Shown here: positions 8,052-16,267 of the stretch, piece after piece
How positions within the stretch are numbered: position 1 is the first letter of the stretch
Layout of the letters: each line of letters begins with the position of its first letter
Notes under the pieces: generated by a model
The model's database searches: none
Told to the model about the DNA's origin: nothing
The model's input: the letters and a program-made list of their open reading frames with translations, nothing else
Program-made: the position numbers and the translations under genes
Assembly: GCA_014650015.1 (NCBI GenBank)
Contig: BMUD01000002.1
Coordinates: forward strand, 186,001 to 250,000
DNA from: Streptomyces griseoloalbus
GTDB taxonomy: Bacteria; Actinomycetota; Actinomycetes; Streptomycetales; Streptomycetaceae
Length of the DNA stretch: 64,000 nucleotides
Direction: 5' to 3'

Positions 8052-9197
8052 ATGAACGACCGTATGACGACTCCGTGGGGCGAGCCGGTGCTGGCCCGGT
8101 TCCCCGAGGACCCGCGCGACAGGCTGCGCGCCTGGGACGCGTCCGACGCGTATCTGCTCAGGCATCTCGCCGAGCGGCGGGTCCCGCTGTCCGGGACGGT
8201 CGTGGTCGTCGGTGACCGCTGGGGCGCCCTGGTCACGGCGCTCGCGGCACACCGGCCGACGCAGATCACCGACTCCTGGCTCGGACAGGAGGCGACCCGC
8301 GCCAACCTCGCCCGCAACACCGTGGAGCCGGGCGCGGTCCGGCTGCTCACCACGCAGGACCCGCCGCCGGACCGGATCGACGTGCTGCTGCTGCGGGTAC
8401 CGAAGAGCCTGGCGCTGCTGGAGGACCAGCTGCTGCGGCTGGCGCCGGCGGTGCACGCGGACACGGTCGTCGTCGGCACCGGCATGGTGAAGGAGATCCA
8501 CACCTCGACGCTGGACCTCTTCGAGCGGATCCTCGGCCCGACCCGCACCTCGCTCGCCGAGCAGAAGGCCCGCCTCATCTTCTGCACGCCCGACCCGTCG
8601 CTGAAGCGCCCGGCCAACCCCTGGCCGTACCGCTACACGCTCCCCGACGGCATCGGCCCCGTCTCCGGCCGGACCGTCGTCAATCACGCGGGGGTCTTCT
8701 GCGCCGACCGCCTCGACATCGGTACCCGGTTCTTCCTGAAGCACCTGCCCGCGAGCCGGGGCGGCGGACGGGTGGTGGACCTGGGCTGCGGCAACGGCGT
8801 CGTCGGCACGGCGATGGCGCTGGCCGACCCGGGTGCGGAGGTGCTGTTCGTGGACGAGTCCTTCCAGGCGGTGGCGTCCGCCGAGGCCACGTTCCGGGCG
8901 AACGACGTCCCCGGACACGCCGAGTTCCGGGTCGGTGACGGCCTGGCGGGCGTGCCGGAGGGCAGTGCCGACCTCGTTCTCAACAACCCGCCCTTCCACT
9001 CCCACCAGGCGACCACCGACGCCACGGCCTGGCGCATGTTCACCGGCGCCCGGCGCACCCTGCGCCCGGGCGGCGAGCTGTGGGTGGTCGGCAACCGGCA
9101 CCTCGGCTACCACGTGAAGCTGCGGCGGCTGTTCGGCAACAGTGACGTCGTGGCCTCGGATGCGAAGTTCGTGGTGCTGAAGGCGGTGAAGCGGTAG
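8052..9197 (+). CDS. Class I SAM methyltransferase, RlmG/RsmC-like
   Basis: A 381-residue protein with the two-domain layout of RlmG/RsmC, the 23S/16S rRNA guanine-N2 methyltransferases. The N-terminal half (residues 1-190) is a degenerate methyltransferase fold used for RNA binding. The C-terminal half carries the SAM motif VVDLGCGNGVVGTAMA (about residue 240) and the catalytic NNPPFH near residue 312, typical of exocyclic-amine guanine methylation. It probably modifies a ribosomal RNA base. It has no clear ribosome-binding site and may be leaderless. It ends one base before the convergent aldolase stop. The exact target base cannot be read from sequence. Confidence 0.88.
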   Translation: MNDRMTTPWGEPVLARFPEDPRDRLRAWDASDAYLLRHLAERRVPLSGTVVVVGDRWGALVTALAAHRPTQITDSWLGQEATRANLARNTVEPGAVRLLTTQDPPPDRIDVLLLRVPKSLALLEDQLLRLAPAVHADTVVVGTGMVKEIHTSTLDLFERILGPTRTSLAEQKARLIFCTPDPSLKRPANPWPYRYTLPDGIGPVSGRTVVNHAGVFCADRLDIGTRFFLKHLPASRGGGRVVDLGCGNGVVGTAMALADPGAEVLFVDESFQAVASAEATFRANDVPGHAEFRVGDGLAGVPEGSADLVLNNPPFHSHQATTDATAWRMFTGARRTLRPGGELWVVGNRHLGYHVKLRRLFGNSDVVASDAKFVVLKAVKR

Positions 9198-9198
9198 C

Positions 9199-10065
9199 TC
9201 AGGGCATCGCGGGGTCCGGGCCCAGCGCCTCGATGATCCCCGCCACGGCCCGGGTCATCGCCTCCCGGCCCACCGTGAGATAGCCGCGCGGGTCGACCGC
9301 CTCGGGGCGGGCGGTGAGGAACTGTCTGATCGCGCCGGTCATGGCGATGTTCAGGGCGGTCCCGACGTTGACCTTGGCGATGCCGCCCGTGACCGCCGCG
9401 GCGAGTTCGTCGTCGGGGAGGCCGGAGGAACCGTGCAGGACGAGGGGGACGTCCAGGACCGCGTTCAGTCGTTTGAGGAGGGCGTGGTCGAGGGCGGCGG
9501 TGCGGGTGGTCATGGCGTGGGTGGTGCCGATGGCGACGGCCAGCGCGTCCACGCCGGAGTCCGCGACGAACGCGCGGGCCTGGTCGGGGTCGGTGCGGGC
9601 GCCGGGGGTGTGGGCGTCCAGCGCACCCTGTCCGTCCTTGCCGCCGATCTCACCCAGCTCGGCCTCGATCCACAGCCCTTGGGCGTGGGCCCAGTCGACG
9701 GCGGCCCGGGTCGCGGCGAGGTTGTCGGCGTACGGCAGCCGGGCCGCGTCGTACATCACGGAGCCGAATCCGGCGTCCGGGGCCTGACGCAGCAGGGCGT
9801 CGCTCCGGACATGGTCGAGGTGCAGCGCGACGGGAACGGAGGCGCGCTCGGCGGCGGCGACGGCGGCCCGGGCGAGCGGGAGCAGCCGGCCGTGACGGAA
9901 CGTGACGGCGTTCTCGCTGACCTGGAGGACGACGGGGGCGTTCACCGACTCGGCGCCGGCGATGACGGCCTCGACGTGTTCGAGCGTGATGATGTTGAAC
10001 GAGGCGACCGCTGAGCGGTGCGCGGCGGCGCGGGCGACGAGTTCGCCGGTGGTCGTGAGGGGCAC
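9199..10065 (-). CDS. Class II ketose-bisphosphate aldolase
   Basis: A 288-residue zinc-dependent aldolase of the fructose/tagatose-bisphosphate family. Zinc ligands are in the HLDH motif (VALHLDHVRSD), Glu in IEAELGEIGGKDG, His in AIGTTHAM and His in LVLHGSSGLPD. The phosphate-binding end GGIAKVNVGTALNIA is also present. GTTHAM replaces the GTxHG of common FbaA, so the substrate is probably a tagatose- or other ketose-bisphosphate from amino-sugar or galactitol breakdown. It follows a SIS-domain gene by 21 bases on the same strand, and a divergent DeoR repressor precedes the pair, a classical catabolic layout. It starts at ATG 10065. Confidence 0.9.
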   Translation of the reverse strand: MPLTTTGELVARAAAHRSAVASFNIITLEHVEAVIAGAESVNAPVVLQVSENAVTFRHGRLLPLARAAVAAAERASVPVALHLDHVRSDALLRQAPDAGFGSVMYDAARLPYADNLAATRAAVDWAHAQGLWIEAELGEIGGKDGQGALDAHTPGARTDPDQARAFVADSGVDALAVAIGTTHAMTTRTAALDHALLKRLNAVLDVPLVLHGSSGLPDDELAAAVTGGIAKVNVGTALNIAMTGAIRQFLTARPEAVDPRGYLTVGREAMTRAVAGIIEALGPDPAMP

Positions 10066-10086
10066 GGTCCGTCCTTTCCGACGGTG

Positions 10087-10968
10087 TCAGGGCGCGAGGA
10101 CGACCGAGCGGGTGAGGTGGCGGGGCCGGTCGGGGTCCAGGCCGCGGGCCGCGGCGACGGCGACGGCGAGCCGCTGGGCGCGGACGAGTTCGGCGAGCGG
10201 ATCGAGGGTGCCCTCGATCCACAGTCCGCCGGTGTCGCGGACCTGTCCGGCCAGCCCGTCGGGGGCCGCCCCGAACATCCACGTGGCCCTGCCGGGCGCC
10301 GTGATGCTGATGGGGCCGTGCCGGTACTCCATCGCCGGATAGGCCTCCGTCCAGGCCAGTGCGGCCTCGCGCATCTTCAGCCCGGCCTCGTTGGCCAGTC
10401 CGACGGTCCAGCCGCGGCCGAGGAAGGTGAACTGGGCGCAGTCCACGAGCCCCTCGGGCAGCGGTGCCGCGAGGGCCGTCCGACCGTCCTCCTCGACCGC
10501 CGCGGTGTGCAGGCCGAGGTGGGCGCGGAGCAGGGTGAGGGCCGTGGTCGCGAACCGGGTCTGGACGACGGAGCGTTCGTCCGCGTATGCGAGGACGACC
10601 GTCTCGTCGGCGAGCGACATCACGGGCGTGGCCGGGTCGGCGGTGACCGCGGTGGTGCGGATGCGGCCCTTCAGCCGGCCGAGCAGGTCCAGGACTTCGG
10701 TGGTGGTGCCGGAGCGGGTGAGGGCGACGACGTGGTCGTAGGCCCGTCGGTGCGGGAACTCCGAGGCGGCGAAGGCGTCGGTCTCGCCCCGGCCCGCGCC
10801 CTCGCGCAGGGCGGCGACCGCCTGCGCCATGAAGTACGAGGTGCCGCAGCCGACCACCGCGACCCGCTCCCCCGGCACCGGCAGCACCGGGCCGTGTGCC
10901 GCGGCCTGCGCGGCGGCGCGCCGCCAGCATGCGGGCTGACTGTTCAGTTCGTCCTCGACATGCGTCAT
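10087..10968 (-). CDS. SIS domain sugar isomerase/deaminase (AgaS/GlmS-C like)
   Basis: A 293-residue protein with two SIS domains. The first has VAVVGCGTSYFMAQAV and ALTRSGTTTEVLDLL, the phosphosugar-binding Ser/Thr loops. The second has FLGRGWTVGLANEAGLKMRE and AYPAMEYRHGPIS, the latter being the conserved isomerase/deaminase segment. The likely role is isomerisation or deamination of an amino-sugar phosphate feeding the adjacent ketose-bisphosphate aldolase. The ATG at 10968 has AGAGGTG upstream; longer frames enter the regulatory region. No kinase or transporter gene lies beside it, so substrate entry must be encoded elsewhere. Confidence 0.88.
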   Translation of the reverse strand: MTHVEDELNSQPACWRRAAAQAAAHGPVLPVPGERVAVVGCGTSYFMAQAVAALREGAGRGETDAFAASEFPHRRAYDHVVALTRSGTTTEVLDLLGRLKGRIRTTAVTADPATPVMSLADETVVLAYADERSVVQTRFATTALTLLRAHLGLHTAAVEEDGRTALAAPLPEGLVDCAQFTFLGRGWTVGLANEAGLKMREAALAWTEAYPAMEYRHGPISITAPGRATWMFGAAPDGLAGQVRDTGGLWIEGTLDPLAELVRAQRLAVAVAAARGLDPDRPRHLTRSVVLAP

Positions 10969-10997
10969 GCGGCACCTCTGAAAGGCTCGATGATTGT

Positions 10998-11007
10998 TCT
11001 TGCAAGA
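10998..11007. promoter_or_regulatory. Candidate DeoR operator in divergent promoter
   Basis: TCTTGCAAGA is a perfect 10-base palindrome in an unusually A+T-rich stretch between the SIS gene and the deoR-type gene. A related TGCAAAGAT sits at 11042-11050, echoing TGCAAGAT at 11001-11008. Binding by the adjacent DeoR protein is inferred from location only. Confidence 0.45.
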
Positions 11008-11105
11008 TAGAGCGAGATTTCGAGCAGAATCAAGCATCAAGTGCAAAGATCGGGTGCGTTAGGGCCACCGGAGATCGAGGGAACGGCCGGGAAGGGGAGG
11101 GGCGG

Positions 11106-11885
11106 ATGTCGCGGGACGCCCGCTGGAAGGCGCTGCTGGAGCTGCTCGTCGAGCGCGGCCGGCTGGACGTCGAGGAGGCGGCCGCCGAACTGGCGGTGTC
11201 GGCCGCGACCATCCGGCGCGACTTCGACGGGCTCGCCGAGCAGCAGATGCTGGTGCGCACCCGGGGCGGCGCCGTGGTGCACGGGGTGTCGTACGAGCTG
11301 CCGCTGCGCTACAAGAGCGCGCGGCACGCCTCGCAGAAGCAGCGCATCGCGAAGGCGGTGGCGGATCTCGTCGCGCCGGGCGAGGCGGTCGGGCTGACCG
11401 GTGGTACGACCACCACGGAGGTGGCGCGGGCGCTGGCCGCACGCGGCGACCTGGCGTCCGGGTCCCCGGCGCTGACCGTGGTGACGAACGCGCTGAACAT
11501 CGCCAACGAGCTGGCCGTACGGCCCCAGTTCAAGATCGTGCTGACGGGCGGGGTGGCGAGGGCCCAGTCGTACGAGCTGGTCGGCCCGCTCGCGGACGGA
11601 GTACTGGGGCAGATCACCCTCGACGTGGCGGTGCTCGGTGTCGTCGCCTTCGATGCCGCACATGGTGCGGCGGCCCATGACGAGGCGGAGGCGGCGATCA
11701 ACCGGCTGCTGTGCGAGCGGGCCGAGCGGGTGGTCGTGGCCGCCGACTCCAGCAAACTGGGCCGGCGTGCCTTCGCCCGGATCTGTGCGGCCGACGCGGT
11801 GGACACCCTGGTCACGGACTCGGCGGCGGACCCGGACGGGGTACGCCGGTTCGAAGAGGAGGGGCTGCGGGTCGTCGTGGTCTGA
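11106..11885 (+). CDS. DeoR/GlpR family transcriptional regulator
   Basis: A 259-residue repressor. The N-terminal helix-turn-helix is LDVEEAAAELAVSAATIRRD (about residues 20-39) followed by EQQMLVRTRGGAV. The C-terminal DeoR sensor is a phosphosugar-binding domain with GLTGGTTTTEVARAL, VVTNALNIANEL and the end motif VVVAADSSKLGRRAFA. These proteins usually release DNA when a phosphorylated sugar binds. The ATG at 11106 has GGGGAGGGG upstream. It is divergent from the SIS-aldolase operon and probably represses it, using a sugar phosphate of that pathway as inducer. Confidence 0.93.
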   Translation: MSRDARWKALLELLVERGRLDVEEAAAELAVSAATIRRDFDGLAEQQMLVRTRGGAVVHGVSYELPLRYKSARHASQKQRIAKAVADLVAPGEAVGLTGGTTTTEVARALAARGDLASGSPALTVVTNALNIANELAVRPQFKIVLTGGVARAQSYELVGPLADGVLGQITLDVAVLGVVAFDAAHGAAAHDEAEAAINRLLCERAERVVVAADSSKLGRRAFARICAADAVDTLVTDSAADPDGVRRFEEEGLRVVVV

Positions 11886-12008
11886 GCCCGTGCGGCCGGA
11901 CCCGCCCAGGGTCCGGCCGACCATTGCCGTCTGCCTCCGGACGACGGCAACATTCGTCGGACAGGCCCTAAACTGGCAGGTGAGGCGTGCCGGGCCAGGG
12001 AGGCTGCG

Positions 12009-13841
12009 ATGGACGGGACGGCCAGGGACCGGGAGGCCGGGACACGCGGGTACGTGCCGATCGCCGACCACGGGCTCATCGGTGACATGCGCAGTGTGGC
12101 GCTGGTGGGCACCGACGGCACCATCGACTGGTACTGCTGCCCGTCCTTCGACGCGCCGAGTGTCTTCGCCGCGATCCTGGACGCCGAGCGGGGCGGCTGC
12201 TTCGAGCTGGCGGCTGCCGTGCCGGCCCGCACCAAGCAGTTCTACTTCCCCGACACCAACGTCCTGATCACCCGGTTCTTCACCGAGGACGGGGTCGGCG
12301 AGGTGCAGGACTTCATGCCCGTCGTCGGCGCGTCGGCCGAGGAGGGCCGGCACCGGTTGATCCGGCGGGTGCTGTGCGTGCGCGGCTCCCTTCCGTTCCG
12401 GACCCGGGTGGCGCCGCGGTTCGAGTACGGCACCCGGCCGCACACCCTGCGGCTGACCGGCGACCTCGCGGTCTTCGACTCCCGGGATCTGTCCCTCGCG
12501 CTCACCTCGACCGTCCCGTTGGAGGCCGACGGAGCGGATGCGCGGGCCGATTTCAAGCTGGCCGAGGGCGAGACGGCGGTGTTCGCCCTGGACCAGATCG
12601 GCGGCGAGGTGTCGCCGAGCCGGTGCGAGTGCGGGGAGGCGGAGAGGCAGTTCGCCGCGACGGTGGCGTACTGGCGGGGCTGGCTGTCCTCCTCGCGGTA
12701 CCGGGGGCGCTGGCGGGAGATGGTGCACCGCTCCGCCCTCACCCTGAAGCTGCTCACCTACGCGCCGACGGGGGCGATCGTGGCGGCGCCGACGACCAGC
12801 CTGCCCGAGGAGTTCGGCGGGGAACGCAACTGGGACTACCGGTACGTGTGGGTGCGCGACGCGGCGTTCTGCGTGTACGCGCTGCTGCGACTGGGCTTCA
12901 CCGAAGAGGCGAAGGCGTTCATGGGGTTCGTCTCCCGGCACATCAGCCCCGGCGACGGCAGCCCGTCCGGACCCCTGCAGATCATGTACGGCATCGACGG
13001 CCGCACCGAGCTCCCCGAGCGCGAAATCGGCCATCTGGAGGGTCACCGGGGCTCGGCGCCGGTACGCATCGGCAACGCCGCGGCCGACCAGCTGCAACTC
13101 GACGTCTACGGGGCGCTGATCGACTCCATCTACCTGTACGACAAGTGGGCCGAGCCCGTCTCCAGCGAACAGTGGGACCATGTGACGGCACTGGTGGACT
13201 GGGTGTGCGCGCACTGGGACCAGCCCGACGAAGGCATCTGGGAGACGCGCGGCGGACGGAAGAACTTCCTGTACTCGCGGCTGATGTGCTGGGTGGCGAT
13301 CGAGCGGGCCGTCCGGATGGCCAACCGGCGCGGCCTGCCCGCCGATCTTCCCCACTGGCAGGCGAGCCGTGACACCATCTACCGGCGGATCATGAGCAGC
13401 GGCTGGTCCGCGTCACGACAGGCCTTCGTGCAGCACGAGGACGGTGATGTCCTGGATGCCGCCGTCCTGATGATGCCGTTGTCGAAGTTCATCGCGCCGA
13501 CGGACCCCAAGTGGCTGTCCACACTGGACTCCCTCACCGAGGACCTGGTGTCCGACTCGCTGGTCTACCGCTACGACCCGCAGACGAGCCCCGACGGGCT
13601 GAACGGCGACGAGGGCACGTTCTCCATCTGCTCCTTCTGGTACGTCGAGGCGCTGACCCGGGCCGGACGGCTCGACGAGGCGTCCCTGGCCTTCGAGAAG
13701 ATGCTGACGTACGGCAACCATCTCGGCCTGTACGCCGAGGAGATCAGCCACACCGGGGAGCAACAGGGCAACTTCCCGCAGGCGTTCACCCATTTCGCGC
13801 TGATCAGCGCCGCGTTCAACCTGGACCGGGCGCTCGGCTGA
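12009..13841 (+). CDS. Glycoside hydrolase family 15 protein (trehalase/glucoamylase type)
   Basis: A 610-residue cytoplasmic GH15 enzyme without a signal peptide. The N-terminal beta-sandwich begins GYVPIADHGLIGDMRSVALV and holds IDWYCCPSFDAPSVFA. The (alpha/alpha)6 barrel has NWDYRYVWVRDAAF at the substrate pocket and EEISHTGEQQGNFPQAFTH near the C-terminus, which holds the catalytic carboxylate region. Actinobacterial members of this shape include trehalases and short-glucan glucoamylases, so hydrolysis of trehalose or maltodextrins to glucose is the likely role. It is preceded by a 123-base gap and convergent with the copper-linked gene (3 bases between stops). Confidence 0.9.
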   Translation: MDGTARDREAGTRGYVPIADHGLIGDMRSVALVGTDGTIDWYCCPSFDAPSVFAAILDAERGGCFELAAAVPARTKQFYFPDTNVLITRFFTEDGVGEVQDFMPVVGASAEEGRHRLIRRVLCVRGSLPFRTRVAPRFEYGTRPHTLRLTGDLAVFDSRDLSLALTSTVPLEADGADARADFKLAEGETAVFALDQIGGEVSPSRCECGEAERQFAATVAYWRGWLSSSRYRGRWREMVHRSALTLKLLTYAPTGAIVAAPTTSLPEEFGGERNWDYRYVWVRDAAFCVYALLRLGFTEEAKAFMGFVSRHISPGDGSPSGPLQIMYGIDGRTELPEREIGHLEGHRGSAPVRIGNAAADQLQLDVYGALIDSIYLYDKWAEPVSSEQWDHVTALVDWVCAHWDQPDEGIWETRGGRKNFLYSRLMCWVAIERAVRMANRRGLPADLPHWQASRDTIYRRIMSSGWSASRQAFVQHEDGDVLDAAVLMMPLSKFIAPTDPKWLSTLDSLTEDLVSDSLVYRYDPQTSPDGLNGDEGTFSICSFWYVEALTRAGRLDEASLAFEKMLTYGNHLGLYAEEISHTGEQQGNFPQAFTHFALISAAFNLDRALG

Positions 13842-13844
13842 GGC

Positions 13845-14804
13845 TCAGTGGCCGTGACCGTCGTCGGAGTGCTCCGCGCCGCCGGCGTCCGGTGCGGTGG
13901 TGCCCGTCCCGGCCCGGACCGTGAACGCGGCGGTGCGGACGACTCCGTCGTGCTTGAAGTCGAGGAACAGCCGGTAGCTGCCGCCGCTGGGTGCCGTGGC
14001 CGTGAAGGAGACCTCCGGGCCGGACGGGGTCCTGCCGTCGCCGGGTTCGCCGTGCGGGTGGACGTGCAGGTAGGCGAGGTCTCCGGAGCGCAGGGCGACC
14101 AGATGGCCGTAGGCGCCGAGATAGGGCTGGAGGTCGGTGACCGGCTCGCCGTCGCGGGAGACGGTCAGCCGCAGTTCACTCGCCCGCCCCGGGCGCAGCC
14201 CCCCGGTCAGCCGGACCTCGTACCCGTCGACGCGGGCCGTGGCGCCGGCTCGCGGCAGTTCCTGCGGCCGGTAGGTGCCGGAGGCTGCGAGGTCGGCACC
14301 GAGGGTGAGGTTCCGCGCGCCCTTCCCGGCGGGGGTGAAGTCGGCGAAGACCCGGTAGCCGCCGGCCAGGGGCAGATCGACGGGCGTGCTCCAGGTGCCG
14401 TCGGCGGCGCGGCCGGGGTGGAGATGGCGGTAGGTGAGCAGGTCGCGCGAGACCACGATGAGGTGCAGTTCCTTGTCGTGCTCGCGACGGTACTCGGTCA
14501 CGGGCCTGCCGCTCGCGTCCCGGACGGTGAAGCGCAGGTCGGCGCGCTGTCCGGCGGTGACGCGCGGGGTCTTGAGGTCCAGGCTGTAACCGTGCTCGGA
14601 GATCTGGAGTCCGCCGGCGGGGGTGGTGTCGTGCCCGGTGTCGCCGCCGCCCTCCCGCGCCGCCGGTGAGGACGCGTGCTGCTCGTCGTGCGCCGGCGCA
14701 CGGTCCGCGACGACCGGGTCGAGTCCCCGGCCGACCCCGTAGGCCGTCCCGAAGGTGGCGGCCAGGGCGGCGGCGAACGCGGTGATCCTCAGGCCGGTGT
14801 GCAT
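13845..14804 (-). CDS. Secreted/membrane-anchored copper-linked protein, His-rich tail
   Basis: A 319-residue exported protein. Residues 1-25 (LRITAFAAALAATFGTAYG) form a signal peptide or anchor. Two similar beta-rich halves follow, each with a His cluster: LLTYRHLHPGRAADGTW and LAYLHVHPHGEPGDG. The tail ends SDDGHGH. The repeated Ig-like halves and His motifs resemble the periplasmic proteins found next to copper P-type ATPases. The upstream CsoR-type operator supports a role in copper handling, for example metal buffering outside the membrane. No ATPase or csoR gene is adjacent, so it may be a stand-alone member of a copper regulon. No catalytic motif is seen. Confidence 0.82.
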   Translation of the reverse strand: MHTGLRITAFAAALAATFGTAYGVGRGLDPVVADRAPAHDEQHASSPAAREGGGDTGHDTTPAGGLQISEHGYSLDLKTPRVTAGQRADLRFTVRDASGRPVTEYRREHDKELHLIVVSRDLLTYRHLHPGRAADGTWSTPVDLPLAGGYRVFADFTPAGKGARNLTLGADLAASGTYRPQELPRAGATARVDGYEVRLTGGLRPGRASELRLTVSRDGEPVTDLQPYLGAYGHLVALRSGDLAYLHVHPHGEPGDGRTPSGPEVSFTATAPSGGSYRLFLDFKHDGVVRTAAFTVRAGTGTTAPDAGGAEHSDDGHGH

Positions 14805-14867
14805 GGCCGTCTCTCCTCGGGAACAGGGGCCAGGCGGCTCACTGCGAGCCGATCGATACAGCTCACC

Positions 14868-14884
14868 ATACCCTTAGGGGGTAT
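14868..14884. promoter_or_regulatory. CsoR-type copper operator
   Basis: ATACCCTTAGGGGGTAT is an inverted repeat with arms ATACCC/GGGTAT, matching the known G/C-run plus TA pattern of CsoR sites. It lies about 64 bases upstream of the copper-linked gene's ATG on the minus strand, over the likely promoter. This predicts derepression by Cu(I). Confidence 0.75.
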
Positions 14885-14974
14885 CAAGTCAAGCCGTTGC
14901 ACCCTTGTCGTGTGTACGGGCGGGGGGGAGGGGCGGGAGTCTTCGGCAGGTCCTGCTGGGGCAGGTCCGTCAGG

Positions 14975-15006
14975 GGCGCCTGCGCGGCTAGGCACGCGCA
15001 GGCGCC
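14975..15006. other. Strong hairpin in divergent intergenic region
   Basis: Twelve-base perfect arms GGCGCCTGCGCG/CGCGCAGGCGCC with an 8-base loop. It lies between two divergent genes, so no visible gene ends here. It could be an old terminator, a small RNA terminator or an mRNA leader structure. Confidence 0.6.
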
Positions 15007-15222
15007 GGAGACCGCCGACGCCGCGAAGTGGACCGCGCCCAGAAGGTCCCGGGGCCGGTGGCCGCTAACTCCCCACTCCTGCGCACTTTCGGGCGGCCCG
15101 AACGGCCGTTGCCCCGGGGGCGGGCGGGCCTCCCGTGTGGATCATGCGTACCGTGGGCACCTGGTGATTCCCGCGCCATGGTGCGGGTACGCCACTCCAC
15201 GATGCCACCGCGGGAGAGACAG

Positions 15223-15894
15223 ATGAGCGAGCCGCCCACCACCGACCAGGACGTCACCCGTCCGCTCACCAGGCCCGTACCGCCCGCCGACGGACTGCGC
15301 AGGGTCGCCTCCGCCGTGCTCGGGGACCTCAGGGCCGTGGACGGCGCCCTGTACGCGGCGGTCGCCGCCACGCCCACGCCGACCCTGGACCGGGCACTGC
15401 GCCGGCTCTCCCACACGGCCGACCACTCCAAGATCTCGTTCGCCATCGCCGGTGCCCTGGCCCTGAGCGGGTCACGGCCGCGCCGGGCGGCGCTCGTCGG
15501 GGTCGGCGCCATCGCCGTGGCCTCGGCTTCGGCCAACCTGCTGGGCAAGCGCCTGGTCCGCAGGGCCCGCCCGGACCGGGAGGCGGCCCGGGTGACCATG
15601 GACCGGCACGTGCCCATGCCGACGTCGGCCTCCTTCCCCTCCGGGCACACCGCGTCGGCGGTCGCGTTCGCCACGGCGGTCGGTACGGTTCTGCCCGCCG
15701 CGTCGGTCCCGCTCGGGGCGCTGGCGGGCGCGGTCGGCTACTCGCGTGTCCACACGGGCGTGCACTACCCGGGGGACGTGGCGGCCGGCGCCGTGCTCGG
15801 GATCGCCAGCGCCGCTACCGCCCTCGCGGTGGCGACGGCGTATCTGCCCGCCTCGTACGCCCTCGGCCGCATGCGCTTTCCCCGGCGGTCGTGA
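15223..15894 (+). CDS. PAP2 superfamily membrane phosphatase
   Basis: A 223-residue lipid-phosphatase-type protein with several membrane segments. The three PAP2 signatures are present in order: KRLVRRARPDRE, PSGHTASAVAFATA and SRVHTGVHYPGDVAAG. These hold the catalytic Lys/Arg, Ser-Gly-His and Arg/His residues. The likely substrates are phosphatidic acid, undecaprenyl pyrophosphate or phosphatidylglycerol phosphate at the outer face of the membrane. The ATG at 15223 is chosen for GGGAGA upstream and because the long N-terminal extension in the same frame looks non-coding. It stands alone. Confidence 0.9.
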   Translation: MSEPPTTDQDVTRPLTRPVPPADGLRRVASAVLGDLRAVDGALYAAVAATPTPTLDRALRRLSHTADHSKISFAIAGALALSGSRPRRAALVGVGAIAVASASANLLGKRLVRRARPDREAARVTMDRHVPMPTSASFPSGHTASAVAFATAVGTVLPAASVPLGALAGAVGYSRVHTGVHYPGDVAAGAVLGIASAATALAVATAYLPASYALGRMRFPRRS

Positions 15895-16267
15895 CCCTCG
15901 TGCCTCGTGCCTCCCGCACGCTCGCCGCAGGCCGCGTGTGACGGTGGTGGGCCGGGGCGGTTGCGCAGCCCGGCGTTTCGCGCGATGCCGCCGCGTCCAC
16001 CCTCCCCCACCGTCATCGCCCTCGCCGTCGCCACGCCCCAGCGGCACGACGGCCCGCAGTCGGGCGCCGGCCCGCGACTGTCCGCAGTCAGCGACGCGTA
16101 CGGCGTGAAGGGGACGGGGCGGGGGTGTCCGCCCGCAGTGGCCGGCGCGTCCGCGCCCGTACCCCGCCAAGTGACCCATTCCGCGCCAGGCCGAGGACGG
16201 GCACCCCCGACCCCGCCCCGACCCACCCATCACCCGCAGGCGCCACCCGCGGCGCGCGGCGGGACCC
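15895..16267. other. Intergenic region, 373 bp, no feature recognised
   Basis: Lies between the 3' ends of the PAP2 gene and the convergent cupin gene. Open frames exist on both strands, but their composition is that of random GC-rich DNA without ribosome-binding sites. I see no clear hairpin, repeat or gene. Confidence 0.6.

Noticed and set aside
15765-16226. Minus-strand open frame between the PAP2 and cupin genes
   Set aside because: It overlaps the PAP2 gene, lacks a ribosome-binding site and has Arg/Pro/Gly-rich random composition.
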